The notes below the pieces were generated by a model. The model did no database searches and had not been told where the DNA came from. It was given only the letters and a program-made list of their open reading frames with translations. The position numbers and the translations under genes were made by a program. A stretch of 64,000 nt of DNA, taken from Streptomyces sp. NBC_00459 (GTDB lineage Bacteria; Actinomycetota; Actinomycetes; Streptomycetales; Streptomycetaceae). Positions 9,657 through 20,687 of this stretch are shown here, one piece after another; the stretch's first letter is position 1; every line of letters begins with the position of its first letter. The stretch covers positions 7,812,001-7,876,000 of the forward strand of contig NZ_CP107903.1 in the NCBI RefSeq assembly GCF_036013955.1. Direction: 5' to 3'.

Positions 9657-11092
9657 CAGCATGCCTCCACCACCCCGGACTCGGGCCGTACGACGGGATC
9701 GAACACGCCTGTCGTGTCGGCGACGAGGGCCGCGCCCGGCCGGCCGTACTCGCGCGCCGGATCACCGGATCCACCGGTCGCCCGCGCCCACTCCGGCTCC
9801 CGGCCGTGGACGAAGCCGACCAGATCGGCGTGCATCGCGGCGGCCAACTCCACGGGCGGGCACGGTCCGAGCGCCTTCGCGCCGCCCGGTGCGTCGAGCA
9901 GGTCGAAGAAGAACGGGATGTCGACGCAGTGCCCGGCGCCGCCGAGCACGGGGGAGGGCCACTCGAAGGAGTACAGCCAGGTACCGGCGCCGGCGTCGCG
10001 GCGCGCGGCGGCCACGCGTGGGCAGGCGGCCCGGAACAGGGTGTCCGTCACCCGGGTGCCCGCCGCCCGGGCGGCGGCGAGTCCGGCCGGGCTGTACGGG
10101 CTCGGGTGCGGGTTCTCCGGCGCGGCACCGCAGTCGAACTCGTCGCCCGTCGCGCCGAGCAGCAGAGGTATGTCGTGTCCGTTTCCGGAGAGTCCTTCGG
10201 CGACGGACACCGGCAGGACGTCGTCGCCGATGACCGGGCCCAACGGGATCGTGTCGTCGCCGAGTTCGTCCCGCAGGCCGATGACGGCCCGTTGCAGCAG
10301 CTCCTCGGTGCGGCTGCCGAATCCGGCCCGCGTCGGCGGCGTCCCGACCCGTTCCCCGAGCCGTTCGACGAACCGGCGGCCCGCCTCCCGTTCCCCTGCG
10401 AAGAGGCCGCCGGACAGACAGACCGCCCGCTGGAAGAGGCCGCTCGTGGTCGGCGACGAGAGCAGCGCGAGCACCGCCGCGCCCCCGGCCGACTGACCGG
10501 CGAGGGTGACCCGGCCCGGATCACCGCCGAACGCGGCGATGTTCTCCCGGACCCAGTCGAGCGCGAGCAGCAGGTCCCGCAGCCCGAGGTTGGTGGGTAC
10601 GTCGTCCAGCGGGGCGAATCCGTCGACGCCCAGCCGGTAGCCGACGGTGACGCAGACGACGCCGTCCCGGGCGAACGAACGGCCGTCGTACCACGGACTC
10701 GCCGGGCTGCCCCCGAGGAAGCCGCCGCCGTGGATCCACACCAGCACCGGGCAGGGCGCCGCGTGACCGGCGACCTGGGCGGGAGCGACGACGGAGAGGT
10801 TCAGGATGTCGTCGCCGGGCACCGACGGCTCCGGCACCGTGGTCGTGGCGAACAGGGGCACGCGTTGCGAGGTGGGCCCGGGCCGGGACGCGTCGAACGG
10901 CGCCGGGAACCGGTCGCGTCGCAGCGGTGCCGCGAACCGCCGTACACCGGTCGGTGGTTGGGCGTACGGGATGCCGAGGAACCGCCGCACGGAGCCGGTG
11001 CGACGGCCGACGACCGGCCCGGCGGGGGCGTGGACGGTGACCGCGATGCCGCCGATTCCGGTGGTGCCGTCGATGTGGTCCATGGCGGTCAC
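9656..11092 (-). CDS. Type-B carboxylesterase
   Basis: A 478-residue alpha/beta hydrolase of the cholinesterase/para-nitrobenzyl esterase family. The oxyanion-hole motif HGGGFLGG (from residue 121), nucleophile Ser201 in GQSAGG, an acidic residue in GATGDEFD and His in GHCVDIPFFFDLL are visible. N-terminal RRFLGIPYAQPPTG is diagnostic. The GTG at 11092 overlaps the permease stop as GTGA; the ATG at 11083 is the alternative. No signal peptide is seen, so it is probably cytosolic and removes an ester from the imported compound. Confidence 0.88.
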   Translation of the reverse strand: MTAMDHIDGTTGIGGIAVTVHAPAGPVVGRRTGSVRRFLGIPYAQPPTGVRRFAAPLRRDRFPAPFDASRPGPTSQRVPLFATTTVPEPSVPGDDILNLSVVAPAQVAGHAAPCPVLVWIHGGGFLGGSPASPWYDGRSFARDGVVCVTVGYRLGVDGFAPLDDVPTNLGLRDLLLALDWVRENIAAFGGDPGRVTLAGQSAGGAAVLALLSSPTTSGLFQRAVCLSGGLFAGEREAGRRFVERLGERVGTPPTRAGFGSRTEELLQRAVIGLRDELGDDTIPLGPVIGDDVLPVSVAEGLSGNGHDIPLLLGATGDEFDCGAAPENPHPSPYSPAGLAAARAAGTRVTDTLFRAACPRVAAARRDAGAGTWLYSFEWPSPVLGGAGHCVDIPFFFDLLDAPGGAKALGPCPPVELAAAMHADLVGFVHGREPEWARATGGSGDPAREYGRPGAALVADTTGVFDPVVRPESGVVEAC

Positions 11093-11970
11093 CGCAGTCC
11101 CGATCCGGAGATGCCCTGCACGAAGTAGCGCTGGAGGAACAGGAAGAGCACCAGGACCGGCAGCATCACGACGATCGCGCCGGCCAGCAGCAGACCGTAG
11201 TCGGTGACGTGCGCGGCTGCCTGGCTGGTCGCGGCGAGGCCCACCGGCAGCGTGTAGGTGTCCATGCTCTGGGCGACGATGAGCGGCCAGATGAAGTTGT
11301 TCCACGACGACAGGAACGACATGATCGTGATCGTCGCGACAGCCGGGCCGGCCAGCGGCAGGAAGATCCGGAAGAAGATCCGGAACTCGCCCGCGCCGTC
11401 GATCCGGGCCGCCTCCAACAGCTCGTCCGGGATGGACATCGCGTACTGCCGCATGATGAAGACCGACAGTGGCAGGGCGATGCCCGGGAGGGCGATTCCG
11501 GTCAGGGTGTCCGCGAGTCCCATGTCCACGGTGAGCACGAACTGGGTGACGAACACCGTGCTGAACGGCACCATCATCGCCGCCATGACCGCGCCGAACG
11601 CGATCCTCCGGCCCGCGAAGTCAAGCTTGGCCAGGGCGTATCCGGCGGCCGACGCGGCCACGATGTTGCCTGCCACCACGAGGGCCGCGACCACGACGCT
11701 GTTGACGAGGAACCGCCCGAATCCGGCGGTCCGGAACAGCCGGGTGAAGTTGTCGAGGGTGACGTGGTGCGGGAGCCAGGCACCGGGGTCGGAGCGGATC
11801 TCGTCGAGGCCGCGCAGCGAGCCGCTCGCCACCCAGACGAACGGGAGCAGGGTGAGAAGGGCGCACAGCACCAGTGCGCCGTAGAGCAGCGGCCGGGAGA
11901 GGGACCGGCGGGACGCGGCGGCCCGGTCGGTGGTCGTACGGGCGCTCTCGAAGGCGGCCAGGGCGGTCAT
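11089..11970 (-). CDS. Sugar ABC transporter permease, MalG type
   Basis: About 293 residues with six predicted membrane spans and the binding-protein-dependent transport signature EAARIDGAGEFRIFFRIFLPL. The ending with FLQRYFVQGISGSGLR is typical of the carbohydrate uptake CUT1 inner-membrane component. The ATG at 11970 overlaps the stop of the partner permease by ATGA. Together with the upstream permease and lipoprotein it forms an importer that must borrow an ATPase, since none is encoded nearby. Confidence 0.93.
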   Translation of the reverse strand: MTALAAFESARTTTDRAAASRRSLSRPLLYGALVLCALLTLLPFVWVASGSLRGLDEIRSDPGAWLPHHVTLDNFTRLFRTAGFGRFLVNSVVVAALVVAGNIVAASAAGYALAKLDFAGRRIAFGAVMAAMMVPFSTVFVTQFVLTVDMGLADTLTGIALPGIALPLSVFIMRQYAMSIPDELLEAARIDGAGEFRIFFRIFLPLAGPAVATITIMSFLSSWNNFIWPLIVAQSMDTYTLPVGLAATSQAAAHVTDYGLLLAGAIVVMLPVLVLFLFLQRYFVQGISGSGLR

Positions 11971-12905
11971 GAGCGGGACCTCAGCAGTCGGAACTGGACG
12001 ACGCTCACCAGGGCCACGAGCAGCAGCATCACAAAGGACGCGGCCGAGGAGACCCCGAACTCGCCCGAGCCGAACTGGTGGTAGGTGTACAGCGCCATCG
12101 ACTCGGTGGAGCCCAACGGGCCGCCGTTCGTGAGCAGATACGGCTCGTCGAACACCTGGAGGTAGAAGACGGTCAGCAGCACCGACACCATGAGGGTGGT
12201 GGGCAGCAGCAGCGGCAGGGTGATGTGCCTCAACTGCCGCCACCGGCCCGCCCCGTCGAGGGCGGCGGCCTCGTACACGTCCTCCGGTATCGCCTGCAGA
12301 CCGGCCAGGAACAGCACCATCGCGGTGCCGAAGTTGCGCCACACGCCGAGCAGGATGACGACGGGCATCGCCAGGTTCGGATCGTCCAGCCAGTTCGGCC
12401 CGGCGAGGCCGACAGCGCCGAGCACCTTGTTGACGGTGCCGTCGGAGTTGAAGGCGTACTGCCAGATCAGGGCGACGGCCACCACGTTGGTGACGACCGG
12501 TGCGAAGAAGACCGTACGGAACACCCCGCGCAGCCTGCGGACACCGGAGTTCAGCACGACGGCCAGCGCGAACCCGAGCCCCATGGTCAGCGGCACCCCG
12601 ACGACCACGAAGAGGGCGGTGTTGAGGATGTCCCGCAGGAAGCTCTGGTCCTGGAACAGCCGGAGGTAGTTGTCCAGGCCGGTGAAGTCGACCGCGAACG
12701 GATGCCGCAGGTCCGTGCCCCGCAGGTCGGTGAGGCTGAACCCGAGCGCGGCGACGGTGGGGATCGCCGTGTAGAGCAGGAACACGACGGCGAACGGGGC
12801 GAGGAACAGCCAGGCGACGGCGGTTCGGCGCGCGCTCCGCGAGTTTCCGGAACCCCGGGAGCGGCGCGTCCGGCGCGGCGCTCCCGGGCTGATGGTCGTG
12901 GTCAT
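11967..12905 (-). CDS. Sugar ABC transporter permease, MalF type
   Basis: A 312-residue permease with about six membrane spans. The N-terminus is basic and disordered (RRTRRSRGSGNSRSARR) before the first span WLFLAPFAVVFLLYTAIP. The EAA loop reads YEAAALDGAGRWRQLRHITLPLL. It begins 7 bases after the lipoprotein gene. The partner of the MalG-type protein in a CUT1 carbohydrate importer. Confidence 0.93.
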   Translation of the reverse strand: MTTTISPGAPRRTRRSRGSGNSRSARRTAVAWLFLAPFAVVFLLYTAIPTVAALGFSLTDLRGTDLRHPFAVDFTGLDNYLRLFQDQSFLRDILNTALFVVVGVPLTMGLGFALAVVLNSGVRRLRGVFRTVFFAPVVTNVVAVALIWQYAFNSDGTVNKVLGAVGLAGPNWLDDPNLAMPVVILLGVWRNFGTAMVLFLAGLQAIPEDVYEAAALDGAGRWRQLRHITLPLLLPTTLMVSVLLTVFYLQVFDEPYLLTNGGPLGSTESMALYTYHQFGSGEFGVSSAASFVMLLLVALVSVVQFRLLRSRS

Positions 12906-12912
12906 CCGCGGC

Positions 12913-14214
12913 TCACTTCGCCCCCGTGCCGAGACTGTCGGCGTACGACTGGACGTTCGCGGCGGCCTTGGCGGCGGTCTCCGTGCCCTTGGCCACGGCC
13001 TCCATCTCCTTGCCCAGCCGCGTCGCGACCTGTTGCCAGGTGTTCACCTGCGGGAACGCCCGGGTGTTCTTCAGCTGGGTGAGGAAGGCGTCGAGGAGAG
13101 GCTGGTCCGCGATGGCGGGGTCGTCCCACGCGGAGATGACGGCCGGCAGCGAGCTGTACGCCCTGTACTGCGCGACCTGTGTGCTCGGCTTCGTGAGATA
13201 CCGGACGAGCTTCCATGACGCGTCCGCGTTGCCGGCTCCCGCGAGGACGCCCCAACTGCCTCCGGCGGAGAAGGAGTTGCTGCCCGATGCTCCGGCGGGC
13301 AGCGGGGCCGTGGCGACATGGGTGGCCGTCCAGCCGTCCTTCTTCGCGGCGGCGTCGAGCTGTCCGATCACCCATGGACCCGTGATCATCATGGCGGTCC
13401 TGCCGGACACGAAGTACGGCTGCGCGTCGAGGAAGGTGGGCCCGGCGGTGTCGGCAGTGCCGGAGGTGAAGAACGACGCGTTGTACTGGAGGGCGTCGAC
13501 CATCGCCGGGGTGTCGAGGGTCCATTTCCCGTCGGAGGAGAGCAGCGAACCTCCGGCCTGCCAGGCGTACATCGCGACGTCCTGACCGTTGAAGATGTCC
13601 CAGCCGATGTCGGCTCCGAGGCCTCGCTCGGCGCCGGCACCCTGGAGCGCCTTGAGGAACGGCACCGTCTCGTCCCACTTGGCCGGCGCCTTCACGCCTG
13701 CCTTCTTCGCGAGGTCGGCGCGGTAGACGAGCGCGTAGGTGTACGCGTACCAGGGCACGGTGTAGGCGACGTTTCCGGCCACGCCTGCGGCCCAGAGGCT
13801 CTCGAAGAAGCCCGCCTTGTCGACGAGGCCGTCCGGGACGGGCCGCAGGATCGACGGGTTGAGGAACTGCGACTGCGACTCGGGGAAGAACTGGGCGAGA
13901 TCGGGCCCCTTGCCCGCCGCGATCGCCGACTGGAGCTTGGTGTAGTACTCGCCGTTCGGGATCAGCGTCACCTTCACGGTGACGTCGGGGTTCGCGGCCT
14001 TGAAGGGCTTGATGACCTTGTCGAGCACATCGGCATCGCCCTGGGCGGCCCAGACGGTGACGGTGCCGGTGGCCGGCGAGGTGTCGACAGGCGCGGCGGT
14101 GGCTGTCGCGGCGGCGGTGTTGTCGCTGCGTCCACAGCCCGTGAGGGCGAAAGCGCCGGTGAGGGCTATGCCTGCGGTCAGCTTGAGGGCGCCGCGTCGG
14201 GAGGGGTTGGACAC
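12913..14214 (-). CDS. Extracellular sugar-binding lipoprotein (ABC importer)
   Basis: A 433-residue family 1 solute-binding protein. A basic N-terminus (SNPSRRGALK), hydrophobic core and lipobox ALTGC give a lipoprotein anchored on the outer face of the membrane. The mature domain starts after TVTVWAAQGDADVLDKVIKP. The GTG at 14214 is preferred because AGGAG lies 8 bases upstream; a longer start at 14274 would add a non-signal extension. It is the first gene of the eight-gene operon reaching 5321 and sets which compound is taken up. Confidence 0.92.
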   Translation of the reverse strand: MSNPSRRGALKLTAGIALTGAFALTGCGRSDNTAAATATAAPVDTSPATGTVTVWAAQGDADVLDKVIKPFKAANPDVTVKVTLIPNGEYYTKLQSAIAAGKGPDLAQFFPESQSQFLNPSILRPVPDGLVDKAGFFESLWAAGVAGNVAYTVPWYAYTYALVYRADLAKKAGVKAPAKWDETVPFLKALQGAGAERGLGADIGWDIFNGQDVAMYAWQAGGSLLSSDGKWTLDTPAMVDALQYNASFFTSGTADTAGPTFLDAQPYFVSGRTAMMITGPWVIGQLDAAAKKDGWTATHVATAPLPAGASGSNSFSAGGSWGVLAGAGNADASWKLVRYLTKPSTQVAQYRAYSSLPAVISAWDDPAIADQPLLDAFLTQLKNTRAFPQVNTWQQVATRLGKEMEAVAKGTETAAKAAANVQSYADSLGTGAK

Positions 14215-14591
14215 TCGGGGCTCCTGTGCAGGGATTCTGGGAGAAAGCAGCATTTTTGGTCCGATGGACCCCATGGGTGCGATGTCGCCTGTGAGGCTGA
14301 TGGTGAGAAAGCTACGAGTGAGGTATTTCGGCCGAGTGGCGGACCCGTCACGAATAATTTCGGAACTTGTAGCGAAATCGATTTGTTCCGTTTTGTCGTG
14401 CCTCGTGCCTCACGCCTCACGCTGAAAACAGGTGGCGGGTGAGGGAGGGGAGCGTTACCGTCTCGGACGATGACTACCGACTCCGTTCACAGATCGGGGG
14501 TCCCGTCCGCGCAAGGTGAGTGCTGATGCTCACTGGGAACGCGTACGGGGACACCTCCCTCTCTTTTTGGCCGCGTGTACGGGAGTTCGCC
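14215..14591. promoter_or_regulatory. Divergent control region of the glycoside operon, with a GGTCC dyad
   Basis: This 377-base stretch without a gene is noticeably richer in A and T than its surroundings, especially 14330-14400. It must hold the promoter of the minus-strand ABC/oxidase operon. A perfect dyad, GGTCC-GAT-GGACC at 14258-14270, lies 44 bases before the lipoprotein start and is a candidate ROK operator. A degenerate CCTCGTG/CCTCACG direct repeat lies around 14400-14421. No -10/-35 pair could be assigned confidently on either strand. Confidence 0.45.
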
Positions 14592-16437
<1,846 letters not shown>

Positions 16438-16443
16438 TCAAAC

Positions 16444-17778
16444 ATGTCCACTGGCATCTCCTTCGCCACCCCCGAGACCCAGACTCCCGCCGAGCCCCCG
16501 GCCCCTGAGGCCCTCGCCCCGAAGACCCCCACAGCCCCACCCCGCACCCCCCAACTCGACGTCGCCGCGCAGTTGTTGACCCTGCTGCGCGACACCACCA
16601 CCGAACCCCGCCCCGACACCCAGCTGGAGGCCCTGACACTGGCCGTGGCCGCCGACCTGCCCGTGCTCCTGTGGGGTGAGCCGGGGATCGGCAAGACCGC
16701 GGCCCTGACACAACTGGCCTCGGCCCTCGACCTTCCCCTCACCACGGTCATCGCGAGTGTCCACGAGCCGTCCGACTTCTCCGGACTGCCCGTCATCGGC
16801 GACGACCCTGCGACGCACGGCGTCCCGATGGCCCCGCCGGACTGGGCGGTGCGACTCGTACGGGCCGGCCGGGGGCTGCTGTTCCTCGACGAACTGTCCA
16901 CCGCCCCGCCGGCCGTTCAGGCCGCCCTGCTCCGGCTGGTCCTGGAGCGGCGGATCGGCGCCCTCCAACTGCCGCCCGGCGTACGGATCGTGGCCGCCGC
17001 CAACCCCCGGTCCTCGGCCGCCGACGGCTGGGAGCTGAGCCCGCCGCTGGCCAACCGGTTCGTCCATCTCCAGTGGACCCACGACCACGAGGTCGTCGTA
17101 CGCGGCCTCGGTGGGACCTGGCCCCGGGCCACCCTGCCACGGCTCGCCCCCGAAAAGCTGCCGGAGGCCGTGGACTTCGCCCGCCGCGCGGTGTGCGGGC
17201 TCCTCGACGCCCGTCCCAAGCTCGTGCACCTGCTGCCGAGCAGCGAGACGCGCCGGGGCGGCGCCTGGCCGTCACCCCGTAGCTGGGACATGACCCTGAG
17301 CCTGATCGCCTTCGCGACGGCCGCCGGTTCCTCCCGGGAGGTCCTCTCGCTGCTGGTGCGGGGCGCCGTCGGGGACGGTCCGGGGCTGGAACTGCTGGCG
17401 AGCCTGGACCGGATGGACCTTCCGGACCCCGAGTCGCTGCTCGCCGACCCGGCGAGTGCCGCACTGCCGGAACGGGGCGATCTGCGCCAGGCAGTGCTGG
17501 ACGGTGTGGTGGCGGCGGTCCGGGGGCGCCCGGAGAAGGCCCGCTGGGACGCGGCGTGGGCGCTGCTGGTGCGGGCGCTGGAGACCGGGGCCCCGGACCT
17601 GGTGGTCGTCCCGGCGACCACGCTGGCCTCGCTGCGTCAGGAGGACTGGGACGTGCCGGCGGAGATCGAGAGACTCGCCGGAGTGGTGTCCCTGTCCCGG
17701 CGGGCGGACCGGGCGGCGGACCGTGTGGCGGCCCGGGCAGGGGTGGAGGCCGGGGCGGGAACGAGGCGCGGCCGATGA
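16444..17778 (+). CDS. MoxR-type AAA+ ATPase
   Basis: A 444-residue ATPase with Walker A GEPGIGKT (residues 79-86), Walker B GLLFLDEL (about 145-152), and sensor-type IVAAANPRSSAADG and NRFVHLQW. Residues 1-40 are a Pro/Ala-rich tail. The RBS AAAGGTGA precedes ATG 16444. It overlaps the next gene by ATGA. MoxR ATPases usually work as chaperones or activators with vWA-domain partners, which is exactly the neighbour here. The client of this pair is unknown. Confidence 0.9.
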   Translation: MSTGISFATPETQTPAEPPAPEALAPKTPTAPPRTPQLDVAAQLLTLLRDTTTEPRPDTQLEALTLAVAADLPVLLWGEPGIGKTAALTQLASALDLPLTTVIASVHEPSDFSGLPVIGDDPATHGVPMAPPDWAVRLVRAGRGLLFLDELSTAPPAVQAALLRLVLERRIGALQLPPGVRIVAAANPRSSAADGWELSPPLANRFVHLQWTHDHEVVVRGLGGTWPRATLPRLAPEKLPEAVDFARRAVCGLLDARPKLVHLLPSSETRRGGAWPSPRSWDMTLSLIAFATAAGSSREVLSLLVRGAVGDGPGLELLASLDRMDLPDPESLLADPASAALPERGDLRQAVLDGVVAAVRGRPEKARWDAAWALLVRALETGAPDLVVVPATTLASLRQEDWDVPAEIERLAGVVSLSRRADRAADRVAARAGVEAGAGTRRGR

Positions 17779-19037
17779 ACGCCGACGCGCCGGGGTCCCT
17801 CGACCTCGACAAGCTCTTCGCCGCCCGGCTGCACGCCGTAAGGGCCCGCCCGTACCTGGCCACGGCACTGTTCGCCCTGCACCCCGTCGAGTCGCACCAG
17901 GTGCCGACGATGGCCGTCGACCGGCACTGGCGGTGCTACGTCTCACCCTCGTTCGTAGACCGCACCCCGGTTGAGGAACTGGCCGGAGTGTGGGTGCACG
18001 AGGTGTCCCATCTGCTGCGCGACCACCACGGGCGCAGCGACCGCTTCGCCCGGGAGCACGGGCTGAGCGGCCCGGGAGAGCGGTTGCGGATGAACATCGC
18101 CGCGGACTGCGAGATCAACGACGACGTGTTCGGCGACGGGCTCGTGTGCCCCGAAGGAGCTGTCGAGCCGGACTCGTTGGGGCTTCCGACGGGCGAGCTC
18201 ATGGAGGAGTACCTGCGCCGGTTCCGACTCGGGCCGAACACGCTGAACCTGTCCTGGCTGGACTGCGGCAGCGGCGCCGACGGACTGGGACGGGCATGGG
18301 ACCGGGGACCGGACGGCGCGCACGGCCTGAGCGAGCAGGAACGCGACGCGGTCCGGTTCCGGGTCGCGCAGGGCATCAACGGCCGCCCCGGGGATGCCCC
18401 GAAGGGGTGGCGGAGATGGGCGGAGGAGGCGTTCCATCCACCGTTGCCATGGCGGGAGTTGCTGGGCGCGGCGGTCCGCTCGGCGGCCTCCGGCAGCGGT
18501 GTGGGCGAGGACTACACCTACGGCCGGCCCGCTCGCCGCTCGACCGCTCTGCCCGGCGTCGTCCTGCCGAGCCTGCGGCGCCGGCCACCCCGGGTCTCCG
18601 TGGTCATCGACACCTCCGGGTCGGTCAGCGACGCCGAACTCGGCAGCGCCCTCCTGGAGGTCACGGCGATCTCCCGTGCCGTGGGCGGCCGACGCGACCT
18701 GGTCACCGTAGTGCCGTGCGACGCGGCGGCCCACATGGTGCACACGCTGTGCCGGGCCGAGGGGATTCCCCTGACGGGCGGCGGGGGTACGGACCTGCGC
18801 ACCGGCTTCGCCAAGGCGCTGCGGGCGACCCCGCGTCCCGATGTCGTCGTGGTCCTGACCGACGGCCAGACACCCTGGCCGGACACCCGGCCGCCGTGCC
18901 GGACGGTGGTGGGTCTGTTTCCCCGGCAGCGCACGGTCCGGCCATGGGGCGAGAGCGAGGGCGACGACGAGTATGTGCCGGACGCGCCGCCCGACTGGGC
19001 GCGCGTGGTCCACATCGGGTCGACGGCGACGGTCTGA
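17775..19037 (+). CDS. vWA-like protein with metallopeptidase motif (DUF2201 type)
   Basis: About 420 residues. The N-terminal half carries HEVSH (from about residue 75), an HExxH zinc-peptidase motif followed by LLRDHHGRSD. The C-terminal half is a vWA-like domain with a MIDAS-type DTSGS at about residues 278-282 and a VVVLTDGQTPWPDT segment. The ATG at 17775 overlaps the MoxR stop. Partner of the AAA+ ATPase; the ATPase may remodel or load metal into this protein or its target. Cytosolic, as no signal or membrane span is seen. Confidence 0.87.
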   Translation: MNADAPGSLDLDKLFAARLHAVRARPYLATALFALHPVESHQVPTMAVDRHWRCYVSPSFVDRTPVEELAGVWVHEVSHLLRDHHGRSDRFAREHGLSGPGERLRMNIAADCEINDDVFGDGLVCPEGAVEPDSLGLPTGELMEEYLRRFRLGPNTLNLSWLDCGSGADGLGRAWDRGPDGAHGLSEQERDAVRFRVAQGINGRPGDAPKGWRRWAEEAFHPPLPWRELLGAAVRSAASGSGVGEDYTYGRPARRSTALPGVVLPSLRRRPPRVSVVIDTSGSVSDAELGSALLEVTAISRAVGGRRDLVTVVPCDAAAHMVHTLCRAEGIPLTGGGGTDLRTGFAKALRATPRPDVVVVLTDGQTPWPDTRPPCRTVVGLFPRQRTVRPWGESEGDDEYVPDAPPDWARVVHIGSTATV

Positions 19038-19080
19038 CGCGCGGTGATCTCCGGTCCAACAGGGCTGAAAGGATGGGCCG

Positions 19081-20409
19081 ATGAGCACCCCTTCCTCACT
19101 TCTGTCGGCCTTTCGGCCCAAGGTCCAAGAGCGTCTCTACGACTTCTACGAAGAACTCCGGAGCGCCGACGACCTCTTCTGGGACCGCCGCACGGGTGCC
19201 TGGATCGCGACCGGGCACGCAGTCGTCAGCAGCGCCGCGAACGCCCCGGGACTGTCCTCGGTGCGCTACCCCGACATCGAGGCCGTCCCGGAGGAACTCC
19301 GGCCGCTGGCCCGGGTCCTGAGCCGCCAGATGCTCTACAACGACGCCCCCGACCATCCCCGGCTCCGGGCCCTGATCAGCAAGGCGTTCGCCCCGCGCGC
19401 GGTGGCCGTACTGCGTGCCCGGATCGTCGAAGCCGTCGACCGGATCATCGCCGGGGCGGCGCCGACCGGCCGGATGGACATCGTCGCGGACCTCGCCCGC
19501 CCCCTGCCGCTCACCATCATCTGCGACCTCCTCGACGTGCCGGAGGAGGACCGCGCCGCTGTCGCCGCCTGGTCCGAGCCGGTCGCCGAGGCCATCGGCA
19601 ACTCCCGGCTCGACGAGGACCGCAACCGTGAGGCCTCGCAGAGCATGGCGGACATGCTCGCGTACCTCCGTGAGCTCCTCACGCGCCAGGACACCCCGCC
19701 GGCCCCCGACACCCTGCGCGCGATGGTGACCGCGCAGGCCGGGGACACCGACCAGGACCTCGACGAACTCCTCGCCAACTGCGCGCTGTTGCTGATCGCG
19801 GGCCACGAGACCACCACCCACTTCATCGGCAACGCCACCCTCGCCCTGCTCCGCCACCCGGACGCGGCCGACCAACTGCGCCGCAGGCCCGAGCTGATGC
19901 CCGCCGCGGTCGAGGAACTCCTGCGCTACGACGCCCCGGTACAGCTGATGCTGCGCCGGGCGCGGCACGATCTGGACCTGGCGGGCCGCAAGATCGCCGA
20001 GGGGCAGACGGTCCTCCTGGTGGGCGGCGCCGCCAACCGGGATCCGGCCGTCTTCCCCGATCCCCATGTGCTGGACTTCGAGCGGGCCGGTTCCGGCGGC
20101 CGGCACATGTCGTTCGGACACGGTCCGCACTTCTGTCTCGGCGCGGCGCTGGCCCGGCTGGAGGGTGCGATCGTCCTGGAGGCGCTCCTCACCCGCCTTC
20201 CCGACCTGCGGCTCGACGGCACCGAGCCACCGCGATGGCAGCGCAGCCTCAACTTCCGCGGCCTCACCCGCCTGGACGTCGCCTTCACCCCGGCCTCGGA
20301 CGCCCACACCGGTGCCACGCCGGCCACCGCCTCCTCCGGCTTCCCCCCCGCGCCCCACACCGACGGCTGCCCGGTCCGCCATGGGGACGGCGAGGCCGCG
20401 GGCGCGTGA
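19081..20409 (+). CDS. Cytochrome P450 monooxygenase
   Basis: A 442-residue P450 with the I-helix oxygen-binding motif AGHETTTH (about 240-247), K-helix EELLR, and heme loop SFGHGPHFCLGAALARLEG with the Cys ligand near 351. It is soluble, like other bacterial class I enzymes, and needs a ferredoxin and reductase from elsewhere. AAAGGA lies 7 bases before the ATG. It follows the vWA gene by 43 bases, but a functional link is not evident. The 30-residue C-terminal tail (DGCPVRHGDGEAAGA end) is Ala/His-rich. Substrate unknown. Confidence 0.93.
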   Translation: MSTPSSLLSAFRPKVQERLYDFYEELRSADDLFWDRRTGAWIATGHAVVSSAANAPGLSSVRYPDIEAVPEELRPLARVLSRQMLYNDAPDHPRLRALISKAFAPRAVAVLRARIVEAVDRIIAGAAPTGRMDIVADLARPLPLTIICDLLDVPEEDRAAVAAWSEPVAEAIGNSRLDEDRNREASQSMADMLAYLRELLTRQDTPPAPDTLRAMVTAQAGDTDQDLDELLANCALLLIAGHETTTHFIGNATLALLRHPDAADQLRRRPELMPAAVEELLRYDAPVQLMLRRARHDLDLAGRKIAEGQTVLLVGGAANRDPAVFPDPHVLDFERAGSGGRHMSFGHGPHFCLGAALARLEGAIVLEALLTRLPDLRLDGTEPPRWQRSLNFRGLTRLDVAFTPASDAHTGATPATASSGFPPAPHTDGCPVRHGDGEAAGA

Positions 20410-20687
20410 CCGCACGGGCGCGGTGTCGTGTCCCGGCTCCGCGCACGGTGACGGGCGAGCACGGAGACAAGGTCGGCATGATCACCCTGTGCCGCTGACC
20501 GGCGAGAACGCACGTCGCGTATCGAGGGCCGGGGCCCCGCGCCCCTGCCCGACCAGGAACCCGGGTGTGTGGAAGGGACAGGACGGGGGACTTGGTTCAC
20601 AGGCCAGGTTCGGCGTCCCATGGGGCTGAGCCTGCTCAGGTTCCTCTGGTTCGGACATGGTGCCGGGGGAGCCGTCCGCCCCTCGGA

